Positions 25,092 through 37,502 of a stretch of 64,000 bases of DNA are shown one piece after another. The DNA comes from Eutrigla gurnardus. Lineage: Eukaryota > Chordata > Actinopteri > Perciformes > Triglidae. The stretch lies in the NCBI GenBank assembly GCA_963514095.1, contig OY741282.1, positions 22,883,827-22,947,826 of the forward strand, in the 5' to 3' direction. How positions within the stretch are numbered: the first letter of the stretch is position 1; every line of letters starts with the position of its first letter. The position numbers were made by a program, and so were the translations under genes. The notes below the pieces were generated by a model that was given only the letters and a program-made list of their open reading frames with translations, was not told the DNA's origin and searched no databases.

Positions 25092-26060
25092 ATAAGGGTA
25101 TAAATAAAAGGTGCATATTATGTGAGACGTGGAGAAGAGAAATCTCCCCCCAGCTCCCTCCTTCACAGCTCCACTCCCCTCCACTCGGCACCTTGACAGC
25201 CCGGACACCTGAGCAGACCAGTTCCTAAACCTCTCCTCCTCCCTGTTCCTGCAGCCGCCATCCCGTGTGTGTGCGGTGTCACCCCAACCCCAAAGACGTG
25301 CACGCACACGTACGCGCTCACACACATGTATGCTCAAGACCACCTCCAGGGCCCTTCTTTGGCAGGGCCAGTCCCAAAGGAGAGGTTAGTATGATGGATG
25401 TCTGACTGGTAGCCCTCCCTTAGGGCCTCCCTCTCCGTCACCTCTCTGCGCTCTGAATTAAAAGGCCGTTTGTCTCCTCTGAGTCCTCAGCTGTAGAGCG
25501 CCGGCCTGCAATTTCACAGCACTCAGAGAGAGAGGGAGACCATTACAGAGGAGGTTGTCAGGGGAGCCATCAGAGCCCGGACACGCCTGAGGGACTCTCT
25601 CTTTCCCCTCCATCTTCCCCTGCTCCCGTCTCCCTCTTGCTCAGCCCACCAACACCTCTGTCCCACTGGAGGCAGCCAACCCTGCGCTCACAAATATATA
25701 AATATTCAAGGCCTCCGTTACATTCGAGCATGTATGCAGCTATATGCATATAAGCGTGCGCACAAATCACGCACATGTCAGTTTAAATCCATCTCCCTCT
25801 GTTGGCGCTTAAATAAATTAACACGTCTAATTATATAAAGGTAGCTGTATTACAGAGCTTTGTTAAGAAGAGATAACACATTCTGAAAACTTAAATTTGT
25901 AAGGAACAAAACATACTCAATTAGATTCACTGCTAAAACCTTATGGTGGCTAATGTTAGCAAACTTTAGGTACAACTGTATAATCAATTTGTCCTAATGT
26001 TACAATCAGGTGGAAACCTCTGATTCTGAAGTGGAGTCAACGCTGAACTGCCTGAAACAA

Positions 26061-26322
26061 GCATTCTTTCTACTGGCCATCAGGGGGCGACTCTTCTGGT
26101 TGCAGAAAGACGTCTGATTGTATAGAAGTCTATGAGAACATGACCATACTTCTCTCTTGATGTATTACCTCAGTAGACATTGTAAACATGAGTTTATGGT
26201 CCCAATCTCTAGTTTCAAGTCTTCTTCACTTCAGCATTATTTTCATTGAGTAAATTAAGGTCCCATGTAGAGTCAAACAGACCATAAAGCAGGGTAGGCT
26301 TTAAGGCTCTAGAGTCTGACGT
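26061..26322 (-). repeat. Interspersed repeat A, copy 3 (reverse orientation)
   Basis: Read on the minus strand it gives ccctgctttatggtctgttt, gaagacttgaaactagagat, gaccataaactcatgtttac and gagtcgccccctgatggcca in the same order as copies 1 and 2. It is the most complete of the three copies. Confidence 0.85.
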
Positions 26323-26489
26323 ATCAACCAACAGAGAAGCTCAAATTAAAAGCCTACTTTCTCATCTCCCCACACCTGGCCAGGTTTCGATTAAAGGGGC
26401 TGTGCCATCGAGTCGCCGCAACAATCTGACAGAAACTTTGTTTGAAGCATGCTGACCGCAAATCTTTAAAAACAGGTCATATATATATA

Positions 26490-26580
26490 TTTGTTTTTAA
26501 AAGGTTAGTAATTTCCTAAAACAGCTTGGTCAATGTAGTTTTTACCAAATGTTACTCAAACTGCTCTAGTAAGTATGTGG
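26490..26580 (+). repeat. Interspersed repeat B, copy 1
   Basis: The block aatttcctaaaacagcttgg..caatgtagtttttaccaaatg matches catttcctaaaacagctgat..cactgtagtatttggcaaac at 43355-43400. Confidence 0.6.
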
Positions 26581-27459
26581 TGTTGGTGTTGTGGGTTTGG
26601 GTCAAAATAAACTGTGTGTTCAAGGTTATTAAGGGTCTATGGTAAAACACTTGTGTTTTAATGGAGGAAAAAGACAAATCTGACTGATACACACAAAGGC
26701 TTTGATGCACATTCATTGTTCTTTTCCCCCCTGGATTTCCTGACATTAAGAAAAATATTCAATACAGCCACGTGTCCTTTAAAACAACTAGGCTAATGGT
26801 ATAAATAGTTCAAAAAGGCTATGTTGTTTAGAATGAATACACCTGCATATAAAGAAGTCTTCTCTCTTCATGTGCTACTTTACATGATTTGCCACAGTAT
26901 TATTTCTGTAACCATGAACATATTAGTATTTTTTCTTCTTTCTTTTCACTTTCAGCTTTTCTATTTGTAAATTAGTCTTGAATTAAAAACCAGACAGAGC
27001 CTACTTTTATATGAAGCGCTTTTGCTCACCAGGAATCTGCAGTGAAATTAATGAATGTGTTCTGAATAGAAGAACGGGCAGAATGGGAGGCTACAAGAGA
27101 AAAAAACATGGCAGGAATATCAAATATAACCCTCTTAAATACCCAGAATAAAGGACTAATCCAAACAACCAGATTCCCCTTTAACCCAACGAGCGCTAAA
27201 CCGTACATTATTCTTCGCACAAACAAACGCACGCGGACAAGTATGCACACGCACACACTCTCGATGCTGTGTCTTACATCGCGGCTGTGAATAGATGATT
27301 GGAGCGCTGTTCCAGGTGAGCAGGAGTCAGCGTCCATGACTGTTCATCAGGTTAGATTTCCTTCCTGCAGTCAACCGCTGGGTAAAGTGGTTTGACTTTA
27401 TGTGGCGCCGTAAAAGGACAGGTGGACGGGAACTGGTTAGTTGTGGAGAGTAAAAGCAT

Positions 27460-27730
27460 GACTGCATGGCTTACACTGTTTGTAGTTCAGCCCCTGTCAT
27501 TGAGATATAATGAGGGAGATCACCTTTCACTGTGGGCCATCCTAATGAGGTAATGAATGGGGGGGTGTGCGTTGCACCTTTGCCCTCACCTACTCTATTA
27601 ATCAGAGTAGGGTCACACACGGCCGCCAGGACCCAGCCTCCCCCATCTGGCATCACTAATGGACCAAGCGATGGATTGAAGGTGCTTTCAGTTAAAGAGC
27701 TCTGGTTAGTAACCAGGAGAGGAGAGAGGG
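27460..27730. promoter_or_regulatory. Candidate conserved non-coding element
   Basis: Non-repetitive DNA with several TAAT cores (cctaatgaggtaatgaatgg, tattaatcagag) and mixed GC. It is about 6 kb upstream of lhx5. This is inference from texture only. Confidence 0.28.
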
Positions 27731-28539
27731 CTGGCATCACTTCCTGGGAAGAAAGACGAGAGGAAATACAGGGGTGGAGGCAGCTGACTGGGAGAACGGC
27801 TTACACCTCCGAGGTAGGAGCAGTGAGAAGTGTGTGTGTGTGTGTGGCGTCGACCTCTGACCTCATCTCAGCCACCTTGAGGAAGGATCAGGAGGGTCAG
27901 TCCACTATCTGGACCACCCATGGCAGCATCAGCAGCTGACTAACGTGTAGCCTACTGTATGAACCTTGCTGACTTGGATACATTTGTCATGAAAAAACCC
28001 ACAAATGATAAAAAAAGTCAGCACGTCAGTGTTCTAGTACTCCACTTTTTCAAGGTCTTACCGAATCTTACCTGAAATCAATCTAACAGCTATACATTAT
28101 GAACTAATCTATCAGAAAACAAACACAATTCAGATATTGTTCCCTTTAACTATAACATGTTGTGGCTTTGAAATACAAAATATTTAATTGAGAAATAATT
28201 TGGTTACTTTTCCATTACTGTGTAGATTTAAATTATTTTGGCCATGTGTTTATGCACTGCTTTAAGGCCCGCTGGGCTAGAAGCCAGCTGGATTACGGGG
28301 ACAAAATGGTGATTACATAACTCCTGCTACAAGATGTAAACAAACATTACAGAAATTACTTTATGATCCTGATCAAATGATCAGATGCATATGTGTTGTC
28401 GCAGACGCTGGTCAGCTGTGTGCAGGGGAAGAGGGTGAAGTTAACTGGACTCGGCAGCGCGACAGAGCGGGGAAGGCTGGGTAGAATAAAAGGGATGGAA
28501 GGGAGGGAGAGCAGGGGGGGAGGTGGGTAATCTCAGCTA

Positions 28540-28760
28540 TGTATGTGCTCTCAGCATCCCGTCCTCCCCTGGCTAACCGCACCGGCGGCCACTTGAATTA
28601 GCAGCAGAGGATTATGGGCAGAGAGCCTCATTAATCTGGGCAACAAACAGTGGCCAGTGTGAATATTTGCACCCAGAAATTGAAAAGATTAAGTCCTATT
28701 TGACAATGACTGGCAGGCTCTGCGCTGCAAGGGGCTACTGTTAAATATTCATATCCTGGA
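28540..28760. promoter_or_regulatory. Candidate conserved non-coding element
   Basis: A non-repetitive block with gaattagcagc, ctcattaatctgg and aagattaagtcc cores, located about 7 kb upstream of lhx5. It is followed by a ctgt/gtgt microsatellite at 28761-28799. Confidence 0.28.
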
Positions 28761-29689
28761 CGTCTGTCTGTCCGTCTGTCTGTCTGGTGTGTGTGTGTGG
28801 ATGCCTTATGGAAGTAATAAAAACAATAATTCCAGTTCTGGGATTTTGGTAGCCCATTATAGAAGAAGCATCTATGATTGTGGATGTGGCTGCACACATT
28901 AATGACCAGAACAGGAGTGTGCGGTGACATCTCATTGCTCCGCCTGCTTCGTCAGCCTGGCAGGAGATTCCCCCCTGAAAACGCTCCACAAATACACCTG
29001 CTTTTCATTTCCTACAAGGCGGAGGAGGCTCGCCAGACCTGACAAAGCTATTTACCCACCTCCAGCCCAGCCTGTGCAGACGCTATCGCTAATGTTTTCC
29101 CTTCTGCAGGAGATCAATATGTTTGGAAGCAGACAAACAACCCTGCTCTGCCAGGCAGGCTCTTCCCGTTTAGCAGGCCACCACTGGGGGCCCCGACAGC
29201 AGATGTACACAACCGAATCAACAAGCGGCGCTCCTCCAGAGTCAACACTGGACACAATCAAGCACGTGGCATATACAGTGCTAAGAATTGACACCGCGGC
29301 CCATATGTGCCACACCAAGGATCAACACTCTCGCCTCGCTCGTGTGCCAAGTTACGGCTGCTTCCAGAGCACAAACCACAGAAGGAATATTGATTTAGGC
29401 AGAATTATTGCTGAGATCTAAAAAGCTGCTGGAGTAAACACAGCGTTTGTCGAGGTGGGGCAGCTGGAGAGCTGCACAGCGTGGCGTCCTGCAGATGCTT
29501 GAGACGAGTGAAGAGGAATGATTCAGAACGAGTCCGGAGCAGCAGACGACTTTCCGCCAGATAAAACAGTCATATAAGCTTAAGTAAACAACAGCAACCA
29601 AACCAGACAATACAAACATGAGAGCCAGACTAAACCAACATCCAGGTCCCCTCATCTTCTCCTCTGGATAAGCCTTCATGCTCTCTATG
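28761..29689. other. Intergenic DNA without recognised genes
   Basis: Starts with a short (CTGT)n(GT)n tract, then unique-looking DNA of moderate GC. The 29040-29420 part has an open frame on the plus strand (28924-29421), but it shows no domain, no codon pattern I trust and no flanking splice context. Confidence 0.5.
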
Positions 29690-30548
29690 GCCTCCTCTTG
29701 GTTCCTCTCATCTCACTTCCTCTCCTCTTTCCTTTCCTATCTTCTTTCGTTTTACTCTCATCTCTTTACTCGCCTCTCTCCTTGATTCTTCGCCTCTCTC
29801 CTCCTTTCGTCACCTCAACTCCTATCCTTTTTTCCTTTCCTCCCTTTCTCTTTCCACTCCTCTTTTGTACCCTCTCCTCATTTCTTTGCCTTTCTTCTCA
29901 TTTTCTCTCCTTTTGTTTCCTTTCTTCTCCACTCTGTGTTTAATCTCCTCTTTCCTCTCCTTTCGTTTCTACTCCTCTTCATTCCTCTACTTTCTCTTTA
30001 CTCTTTTCCTCACCTTCCCACTTCTTTCTATTATTTCCACTCACCGTTTCCTCTCCTCTTGCTTTCTTTCCTCTCATTTCCTTTCCTTGTTTCCTCTCCT
30101 CTCACATTACATCTCCTATTGTTTCCTCTTATCCAATTCCCTCTCCAATCGTCTCGTTTCCTTCCCTCTTGTCCCATTTCTCCCGGCTCTTCTCGTTTCT
30201 CCTCCTCTCAATTCCTCTCCTCTTATGTCATCACCTCTAACTTACACTCCTCTATTCATCTTTCCTCTCCTCTCTTTGCAGTTCATCTCCTCTCACTTCT
30301 CTTCTCTATTCCTTCCCTTTTGCTTTCTCTCGTTTCATCACCTATCCACTCTTCCTCTTTACTCTTTTCCTTCCCTTCTTTTATGTCTGCTCACCTCGTT
30401 TCCTCTCCTCTGCTCTCCTCTCATTTCCTTTCCTGGTTTCCTCTCCTCTTACAGTACATCCCCTACTCTTGTTTCCTTTCGTCCAATCTCTCCTCCCTCT
30501 CTTTTCTCTTGCTACTTAACACAATTTCCACTTTTTCCTCTGCCCTCA
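29690..30548. repeat. Polypyrimidine tract, about 850 bp
   Basis: The plus strand is almost entirely C and T, with A and G scattered singly. Recurring words are tttcctctcctctca and tttcctttcctgg, which suggests a worn tandem array with a period near 25-50 bp. Two long overlapping open frames here arise because stop codons need A or G. Confidence 0.9.
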
Positions 30549-30851
30549 TGCAGGACATCGAACACACCAGGAAGACATCATCATCAGAATCTACAGGAAA
30601 ATCCTGCTTCTGTCAACTGTGGCACTTAACATGCAGGTGAATCTGAAGTAAGAGGGTACCTGAGGAGGACCGCGTCGGACAGGAAGTAACTCATTTGTGT
30701 GTGCATGAGTGTAGCTCCACCGTGACGTAGAGAAAGAACATGAACGGGAGAGCCAATGTGTGTGCATTTGAATGATCCTTTTGACGTGAAGCAGCTGTGT
30801 GCAAATGGGTGTGCGCGCATGCTTACGGTGGTCATGGGCTTTTACGTGTGC

Positions 30852-30896
<45 letters not shown>

Positions 30897-32369
30897 CGGC
30901 AGAGTGAGTGTGTTAAATTGTTCTGCGTTGTGGAGATAACACTGGATCCCTATCAGCTGCATCAGGGGGCTTAAGACCCCGATGGGCGTGAGGGGAGAAT
31001 GAATTTTCCTCACTACTCTGCATATTACAGGATTACACTGCACCTTTAGATATGCTTGGGCTGAGCCTATCTCTGCCTCGTGGCTATACGCATGTAGATT
31101 ATTGAAATAGACTGTCACACAGAGAATGAATTGAAGCAACAGCACGGGGACCGTGCCGGGTCCTGAAATGAAATACGCTGAAGTGAGATAACCGTGATAG
31201 GATTTGGGTTTCTGACATTGTTCGGACAGAATAGTTCCTTATAATCCCGGCATGCAGTCACGATGGTGGGTCCACGCTTTCTTTATTTGTGAAAAGGGAA
31301 ACATTTGCCCTATAAAAATGTTTATGCAAACATTAACCTGAACTGCGACCAGGGCAGCTGCACAAAAATTCAGGGGCTCTTCACTTTCGGGGACCCCTTT
31401 CAGACCCCTGCATCGAGCTCACGCCAGGTGCAACAGAGTCTTTCATCCGTTTACAAAGTCGCCCACTCGTGCCACATGCAGAGGATGTGTAGGTAGAACA
31501 GACTGGCCTCTGGGCTTGATGGCGGACAAACGGGGAGGGGGGTTAGCAAGGAGGAACCAATCTTTTTCCTCTTTCTTTCCCTTCAACGCCTCCTCCGCTC
31601 AGCCCCCCCACTCCTCGCAGCCTCTGGCTAATTACTCCTTTTTTCAAATGCAAAGCAGCGGCAGAAAGTGAGATGATTTCTCGGCGGCCGCTTTAGGGGA
31701 GAAGCGAGGAGAGAGGAGAGAAAGAAAGCCACGGCAAGAAAAGAGGAGCGAGAAGAGACGAGAGAGGCTGAATGGAAGAAAGAGGTGACTTTCTTTCCTC
31801 GGCTGGCAGGGACCTTTGAAGTTGGGCAAGATGGAGAGGGGAGGGGGGGGGTCTCTCTGCTGGGGGACGGAGGTAAGAAAAAAGCGAGGGAAGATCGTGT
31901 TAACGAGATGGCCTCTAAAGATGAATTAAATGGTGGGAGAAAAGAAACACGATCAGGCCTGGCCCTACTTATAGACTCCTCACAGACTCACTCTTTTCAG
32001 CGCCGCGGAGGTGTTCCAAAGCCTGAATTCCTTAGCTCAGCTCTTTAAAAGGCTTGGAGTGTGGGGTGTGTGAGTGAGGGGCTGCGTTGGGGGCAATAGG
32101 GTGTGTGCATGAGTGCAAATGTGTGCGCTGGAGGGTCACCCGTCCTTTAGTCACACATCCCAGCCCCTCAATGGGGGGGTCAGGGACTTACACACCGATG
32201 GAGGGTCAGAAGTGGCAGGGATTACACGTCTGCTGTAAGCCCCCTAGATCCTAGTGTTTTCACTCCCTCTCGCTGTTTGTTGTTTTGTCGCGGAGCAGAC
32301 GAAGGAAAGAAAAGGAGACGGTCGGGGGAATTAGTGTAAAGCTCGGGAGATGAATGGGCATCTTATTCG
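30549..32369. other. Intergenic DNA with one GT array
   Basis: GT array at 30853-30894. A purine-rich stretch lies at 31690-31790. No gene seen. Confidence 0.55.
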
Positions 32370-32640
32370 CACCTCTTGTTGGCTGTTTTTCAGGCCCCCC
32401 AAAACAGCCCTCCCATTCCTTGTCGCAGTGAAAGCACGTTAGGGTTGCCTTTATGCGGACAAAAAGAGACTCCCCTCCTGGCTTTCAGGCTCCTGGTGGA
32501 GTAACAAGAGGATTTGGCCCGCCGTGCAGCGCCAGAGCCGCTCCAGCTTTGATTGGACATCGCAGGAGAGAGCTCTGCCTCTCTTTCTTGATTAATCAAG
32601 TGATTCCAGTGCTCTCAATAACACCTGCTTTTTTTAACAC
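32370..32640. promoter_or_regulatory. Candidate conserved non-coding element
   Basis: A unique block including tttgattggacatcgcagg and cttgattaatcaagtgattcc. The latter contains a 12-base palindrome (cttgattaatcaag core) suited to a paired homeodomain site. Inference only. Confidence 0.28.
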
Positions 32641-35359
32641 TCTTTCTGTGTCTCAATAATCCTATTCCCCCGCCCCTCCCAAAAACACCCCACCCGACAA
32701 CCCATGTCTGTCTTTTTCCCCCCCCATGACAGAAGAACACTTTTTCATCTGATTCTTTTTCATGCGACTTTGTGCTAATCTGATGTGTGGGTGTTTTTAG
32801 TTCTCTGTGCTTATCATCACTGACACATGAAAACTAATTTAAATTATTATTATATACTTTATTTCGCAAGAGTTGACCAAGGAGTTGACCCAGTGTGTCA
32901 TTCAAAACACAAGTGCTTGCTTTTTTTCCCTGTAAACAGTGATTTAGATTATGAGATTGTCATTTGAGTGTGTTAAATACAAAATCTCTTCAGCTCATGC
33001 ATTATTCTGCTCTTGTATATGATTTATACACATTGAAATGCAGTCACACTCCAAAAGATTATTCCTGTATTATTTCTGTTGGGCATCAGACTATCGAGCA
33101 CATCAAGTTTGATTCAATTATATTTATTTGAGTTCAATTCAATTCAATCCGAAGGTTAACATGCAGCGTCAGCTATCATCCGCTGGTGTGAATAGTGTAA
33201 AGAATTAAATGGGCCTGAGCACAAATTATTTTTTTTATCATTATTAAGTGGGTGAGTGGTCATTGTGCTTGATCCACTTGAGCTACAGCCCTGGTAGTGG
33301 GGAGAACATGTATGAATGTATAAAAAGTATATGTTAAAGGTCCCGTTTTCTGCTTGACAAAGTGTGATCATGATTCTTTTTCTCGTATTTTTGAAGCAGG
33401 GGCGGTGCATTCAGGAGTATTTACATTGAAAACAGAGAAGTTGTTACTGTTTTGAACATTTTAAATGCATCCACGTTTATTAATATAAACAAACGGAAGA
33501 AATATACTTGGACCGTAGCGGTCATTACCACTCTAAAGCTGCTGGAGGTTGAGTGCCTTGCTTAAGGGAAATAAAAGTGTATTTAAGGGTCAGTTCACTC
33601 GACTTCAATCTTCTTTCATGTAATGAAATAGACCCAGAAAATACTGCTGACACCATGATCTGTAGATTGCTGAGTAATGGGGACACCGAACCCATCTCTA
33701 GACACACATCTTTGACCCATGCTGCCTTGTCCAAGATAATATCGGATTTAATAGATGTATACACACGGCCCAGAGTTCAAAATGAGTCATGAAACATATT
33801 GTAATATTTTACACGGAGAAAGGGATTCTGGAATAAATGTCGACATTGGATGATTCCACAGTTCGTGGCACACGGCATGTCTACTTCCAATGTTCAGGTA
33901 AGAGTGTGCCTTTATGTAGTGAGGCTGCTTCTAAATGTTTGGAAGTCTGTATGAGCGAGAATAACCTTTTATTAACCGTTTCATGCAATCAAGTCAACAC
34001 TGAATTATTTATCTATGTACTTAACTAATGCCATTAATATGACATGCGTATACTTATTCTAACCCAAACCACACTATCTTCCTAAATAACTATTTTTTAA
34101 ATGTAATTCTGTGTTTGGGATTACGTACTTAAGTACAGTATAAAGTGACACAGTATGATTATGTTTTCTTACCTGATCTCGAGAAGGTCTCAAATTTGTT
34201 TAAAGACTTCATGATTAAAATGTTCTGCTTGTATACATGTTGCACATTTCTAAATCAATGTGAGGCCAGGGAGCATTCCAACATAGCAAAGCTGTACACA
34301 ATGCAAAGAAAGAAGGCCTATAGAAAGGGCTGGCTCAGGCTCTTCTTGGACCAGCCCTTAGTCTAGCTCTATTTGTATCATTCATGTCGCATTAATGCTC
34401 GTTACTAACTTGACTTCCGTGGATTCTCTGTGCTTCCTCACCTCTCAGGTGCATCAGGATTGTGTTTGCATTTGCTGCCATATTTGAGTATTCATTCTGC
34501 CATTGCTGTCGTTACTGCTCTTACTGACTATGTTTTGATTGTTTTATCGTTAGACCCCACGCCCTGTTTATGTTTTTTAGATTTTTCCTTATATGAGAGG
34601 CTCCTTGGACAAGGGATGTCATACTTTTTTCAGATTGTAAAGCCCTCTGAGGCAAACTTGTGATTTAGGGTTATATAAATACATTGAATTGAACAGGGGG
34701 TTAATAGGGGCCCAGCAGCATATTTTTGCCCTGGGGCCCAATTGCATGTTAAACCAGCCCTTTCATTTGGTCTGAAACAGGCTCTCTGTGTTGAATTAAG
34801 GATATAAAATCAGTTCTTTCTACATGAAACAATAGTTGTCTATGAATAAAACAATCAAAAAAAGGCAAGCAGATAGTGCTGTCATCCTGTTTAGATCAAC
34901 TAAATATTTCTATTCCTCACTATACAAATAGAATCAGGCTCAGATTCCTATACCTTATTGTTCACAAACAAACCAGATAACATCGTTCGTCCCATTTGAA
35001 AGATAAATACTTATGATGGTGATCTGAAAATTCAACAAACATGTGAGCGTTGCTCACACGCAGCTATTCGGCTGCCTTGTTAACCCAGACAAAAGTTTCT
35101 GCGTCCGACCCGAGCGTCCCTCATAGTGTCTAAACTCAACACCTGTTCTGCTAGATATCACTTTCTTCTCGACGCATCATCCAAATTTCCTTACCTTATC
35201 AGCGCAGCAGCTTCGTACGCAGCGGAGGGGGGGTTTCAGTGAGTGGATGGGTGTCTCATATAGATGCTACAAAGACAAGAGCAAAACAGAGAGAAAGAGG
35301 GGGTGAGAGGTGGTGATAAACAGAGTTGGGTGGGGGTGCCGTGCGACGATAAATCAAGT
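32641..35359. other. AT-rich intergenic DNA with repeat fragments
   Basis: An attcaattcaatt fragment is at 33117-33150. At 34440-34700 a sequence ending gattgtaaagccctctgagg..tataaatacattgaattgaa matches the tail of a common fish interspersed repeat. Both are partial. No gene seen. Confidence 0.55.
34500..34695 (+). repeat. Tail of a teleost interspersed repeat (gaattgaa end)
   Basis: It contains agattgtaaagccctctgag, then gcaaacttgtgatttagggt, and ends with an attgaattgaa tail. I recognise this arrangement as a frequent fish repeat, but the class was not determined. Confidence 0.55.
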
Positions 35360-35540
35360 TCCAGACTAATCTATTTAGCATGCTCTCACCATTATCCTGT
35401 CAGTGAAACAGCTAATTAATTAACTGATTCCACAATGAAGAGGTTTTGAATGAGCCCATTTAGATAATTACTACAAGGAGCCGATCGGGCCAGTCATTTA
35501 CAACTGTCACACAGGTTCCAGCATTGGCAGCTGCCCCTCA
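35360..35540. promoter_or_regulatory. Candidate conserved non-coding element
   Basis: A unique block with dense homeodomain-type cores (gctaattaattaactg, tagataattactac) followed by aactgtcacacagg. Inference from motif density. Confidence 0.3.
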
Positions 35541-37502
35541 CTCTGGCCCCGGCCTTCGACGGCACAAATAGTCTCCGTGCAACACGACGACGGTCTGAGC
35601 AGACAACACGAGCCAAGTCTTTTGTTTGATTATTGGATGTAAATAAAAGCATGACATTATCCTCTTACTCTCACGTTGGAGATGACTATATTGGCAGAGT
35701 TCTCTTCCATTAGACAACATATGTTTTACCTCTTAAAGTCACGCTGGAATTAACAAATGCCTTTTAAACCTTTTTAGATCACATCCTCGTTATTATTGTG
35801 CACTCATTTAACAATATGTACATTTCAAATATATATTTCTTCATATTTTTGTATCAAAATGCAATATTATTTTCTACTTACTTTTTTCTTGAAAACAGAG
35901 CTAGAGACGGTCCATTCAAATTCTTCCCAGTGTTATGTAACCTGTTAGACTCTGCTAGACTCTTGAAATGCCGTTTCAGATACACTTTAAGCACAAGCTC
36001 AATGTCGGCGACTCCAAGTGCTATTTTAAATTGTTCTTGTTATCACTTACCATATCAACATTGGGTTAACTTTGACTTTAATTATGACACCACATTAAAA
36101 TGGAGCTGTAATTTAATTCCATCCATTTGGAGAGGTGAAGTCACGCCCGTTCTAGTGTTGACCGTGGGACCTTATTTTGCAACGGCGAGAGACAAATAAT
36201 TGAATTTCAAGATTACACACCCAAGCTACATGTCTGAGGGTTTCATTAAAGGATGTCACGTTACTCAAACAACATTCTTTTGCTTCACGGGTGACGAAAC
36301 AATTTACTGGATAAAACACTTCAGGTACGATAACTTTACATTCGTGTATGAAACATAGCTAAGTTAGCTAGCTAGCGAGCCAAGGTAATGGCCGTGTTGG
36401 TTACATACATGGCACAAGACGAGAGACGTACAACAGCGCCACCATGAGGTCAAACAGAAAGACGTGCTATGCAACACAGACATACCTCAGGTCTCAAGAA
36501 CCAAATCAACTTTACGAGAAAAACCAAAAAAAAACAATGCATTTGAATATGTTTAATAGCAAATAGTTTGAGGAATACCAGGGAGTTGAGGGATTAACTG
36601 AATGAAACACATGAGTTAAAATGGCATTTAAGGGTTAAAAGGAGGCAGGAAATATAAGAAACAAGGTAATATAAATCAGCTTGAGTCCAGCTCACGCTGC
36701 CCTTAGGGAAACATGATATCAGCACAGGTAAAGATCAATTATGTATTTTCTGTTTCTTTGAACTTATTTTGCGAACGTTGTACTTTAATAATCGTACATT
36801 TCTTCTGCAGATAAGAGGGGGAAGCACTATGCACACACCAACACATTTGAGATTAGTGATGAGCAGAGATAATGAGCAAAAACACAAAAGACGCATAATG
36901 ACATTTCCTCATGCAAACGATGGCTGTGGTAATTATTGGCATCATTGGCTGCCAAGTTAATAAAAGTTGTTTATATCTAGTTTTAGATCAATTTCATTTG
37001 TTAACGTGGCGGCTGGAACCTCACGTGGATTGAATGATTTGAAAATGGAAATAAAATAATTCCTTCTCCACCTTAAGTGACGCTGATAATATCTGATTGG
37101 TATTTTCAAAAAATAAGCTTACCTGATACCCAAACATTGGGCAGAGGTTTACTATAACACGAGGAAGGATTTTAAAACTCTGGAGAGATCGTATGGTGAC
37201 GATCGTTTTAGCCTCTATGACGCAGATCATGAAGCAAACAGTAGATTTACGTCGTTCATACAAAGCAATGCGGGGGATTGCTTAACGTTTACGATTGGCC
37301 AACACAGTACAGACGAAGACGATATAAATACATATCCGGGAAGATACAGACATTAGAAACAGGTATAACATCAAGGCTTTTCCAATAAAAAGGCAGAAAC
37401 CCCCTCAAACATTTTCTGTTTCAATAAAGGTTTTTCAAAATGTTTATAAAAATATATTAGGGGGAATGCAGCTAATATCCTAAACTCTTCTAAATATTGA
37501 TG
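35541..37502. other. Intergenic DNA, nothing coding seen
   Basis: AT-rich. It includes a tagctagctagc run at 36366-36377 and a gcgccaccatgaggtcaaac fragment (36435-36455) related in reverse to the one at 10985-11005. No gene recognised. Confidence 0.55.

Larger units (their letters stand above)
22741..27459. other. lhx5 upstream intergenic DNA with simple repeats
   Basis: No gene seen. Notable parts are a non-repetitive 23110-23290 stretch, repeat C copy 1 (24000-24115), (CT)n at 24723-24803, (TA)n(CA)n at 25048-25090, repeat A copy 3 (26061-26322) and repeat B copy 1 (26490-26580). The 25100-25800 part is relatively GC-rich. Confidence 0.6.

Noticed and set aside
27532..27939. 135-codon open frame
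   Set aside because: Overlaps a TAAT-rich candidate regulatory block, shows no domain, and the opposite strand is equally open.
28924..29421. 165-codon plus-strand open frame
   Set aside because: No domain, composition similar to surrounding DNA, and no splice context that would join it to a gene.
29865..30640. Two overlapping open frames of 234-254 codons
   Set aside because: They come from a polypyrimidine tract where stop codons are rare. The products are Ser/Leu/Phe/Pro runs in two frames at once.
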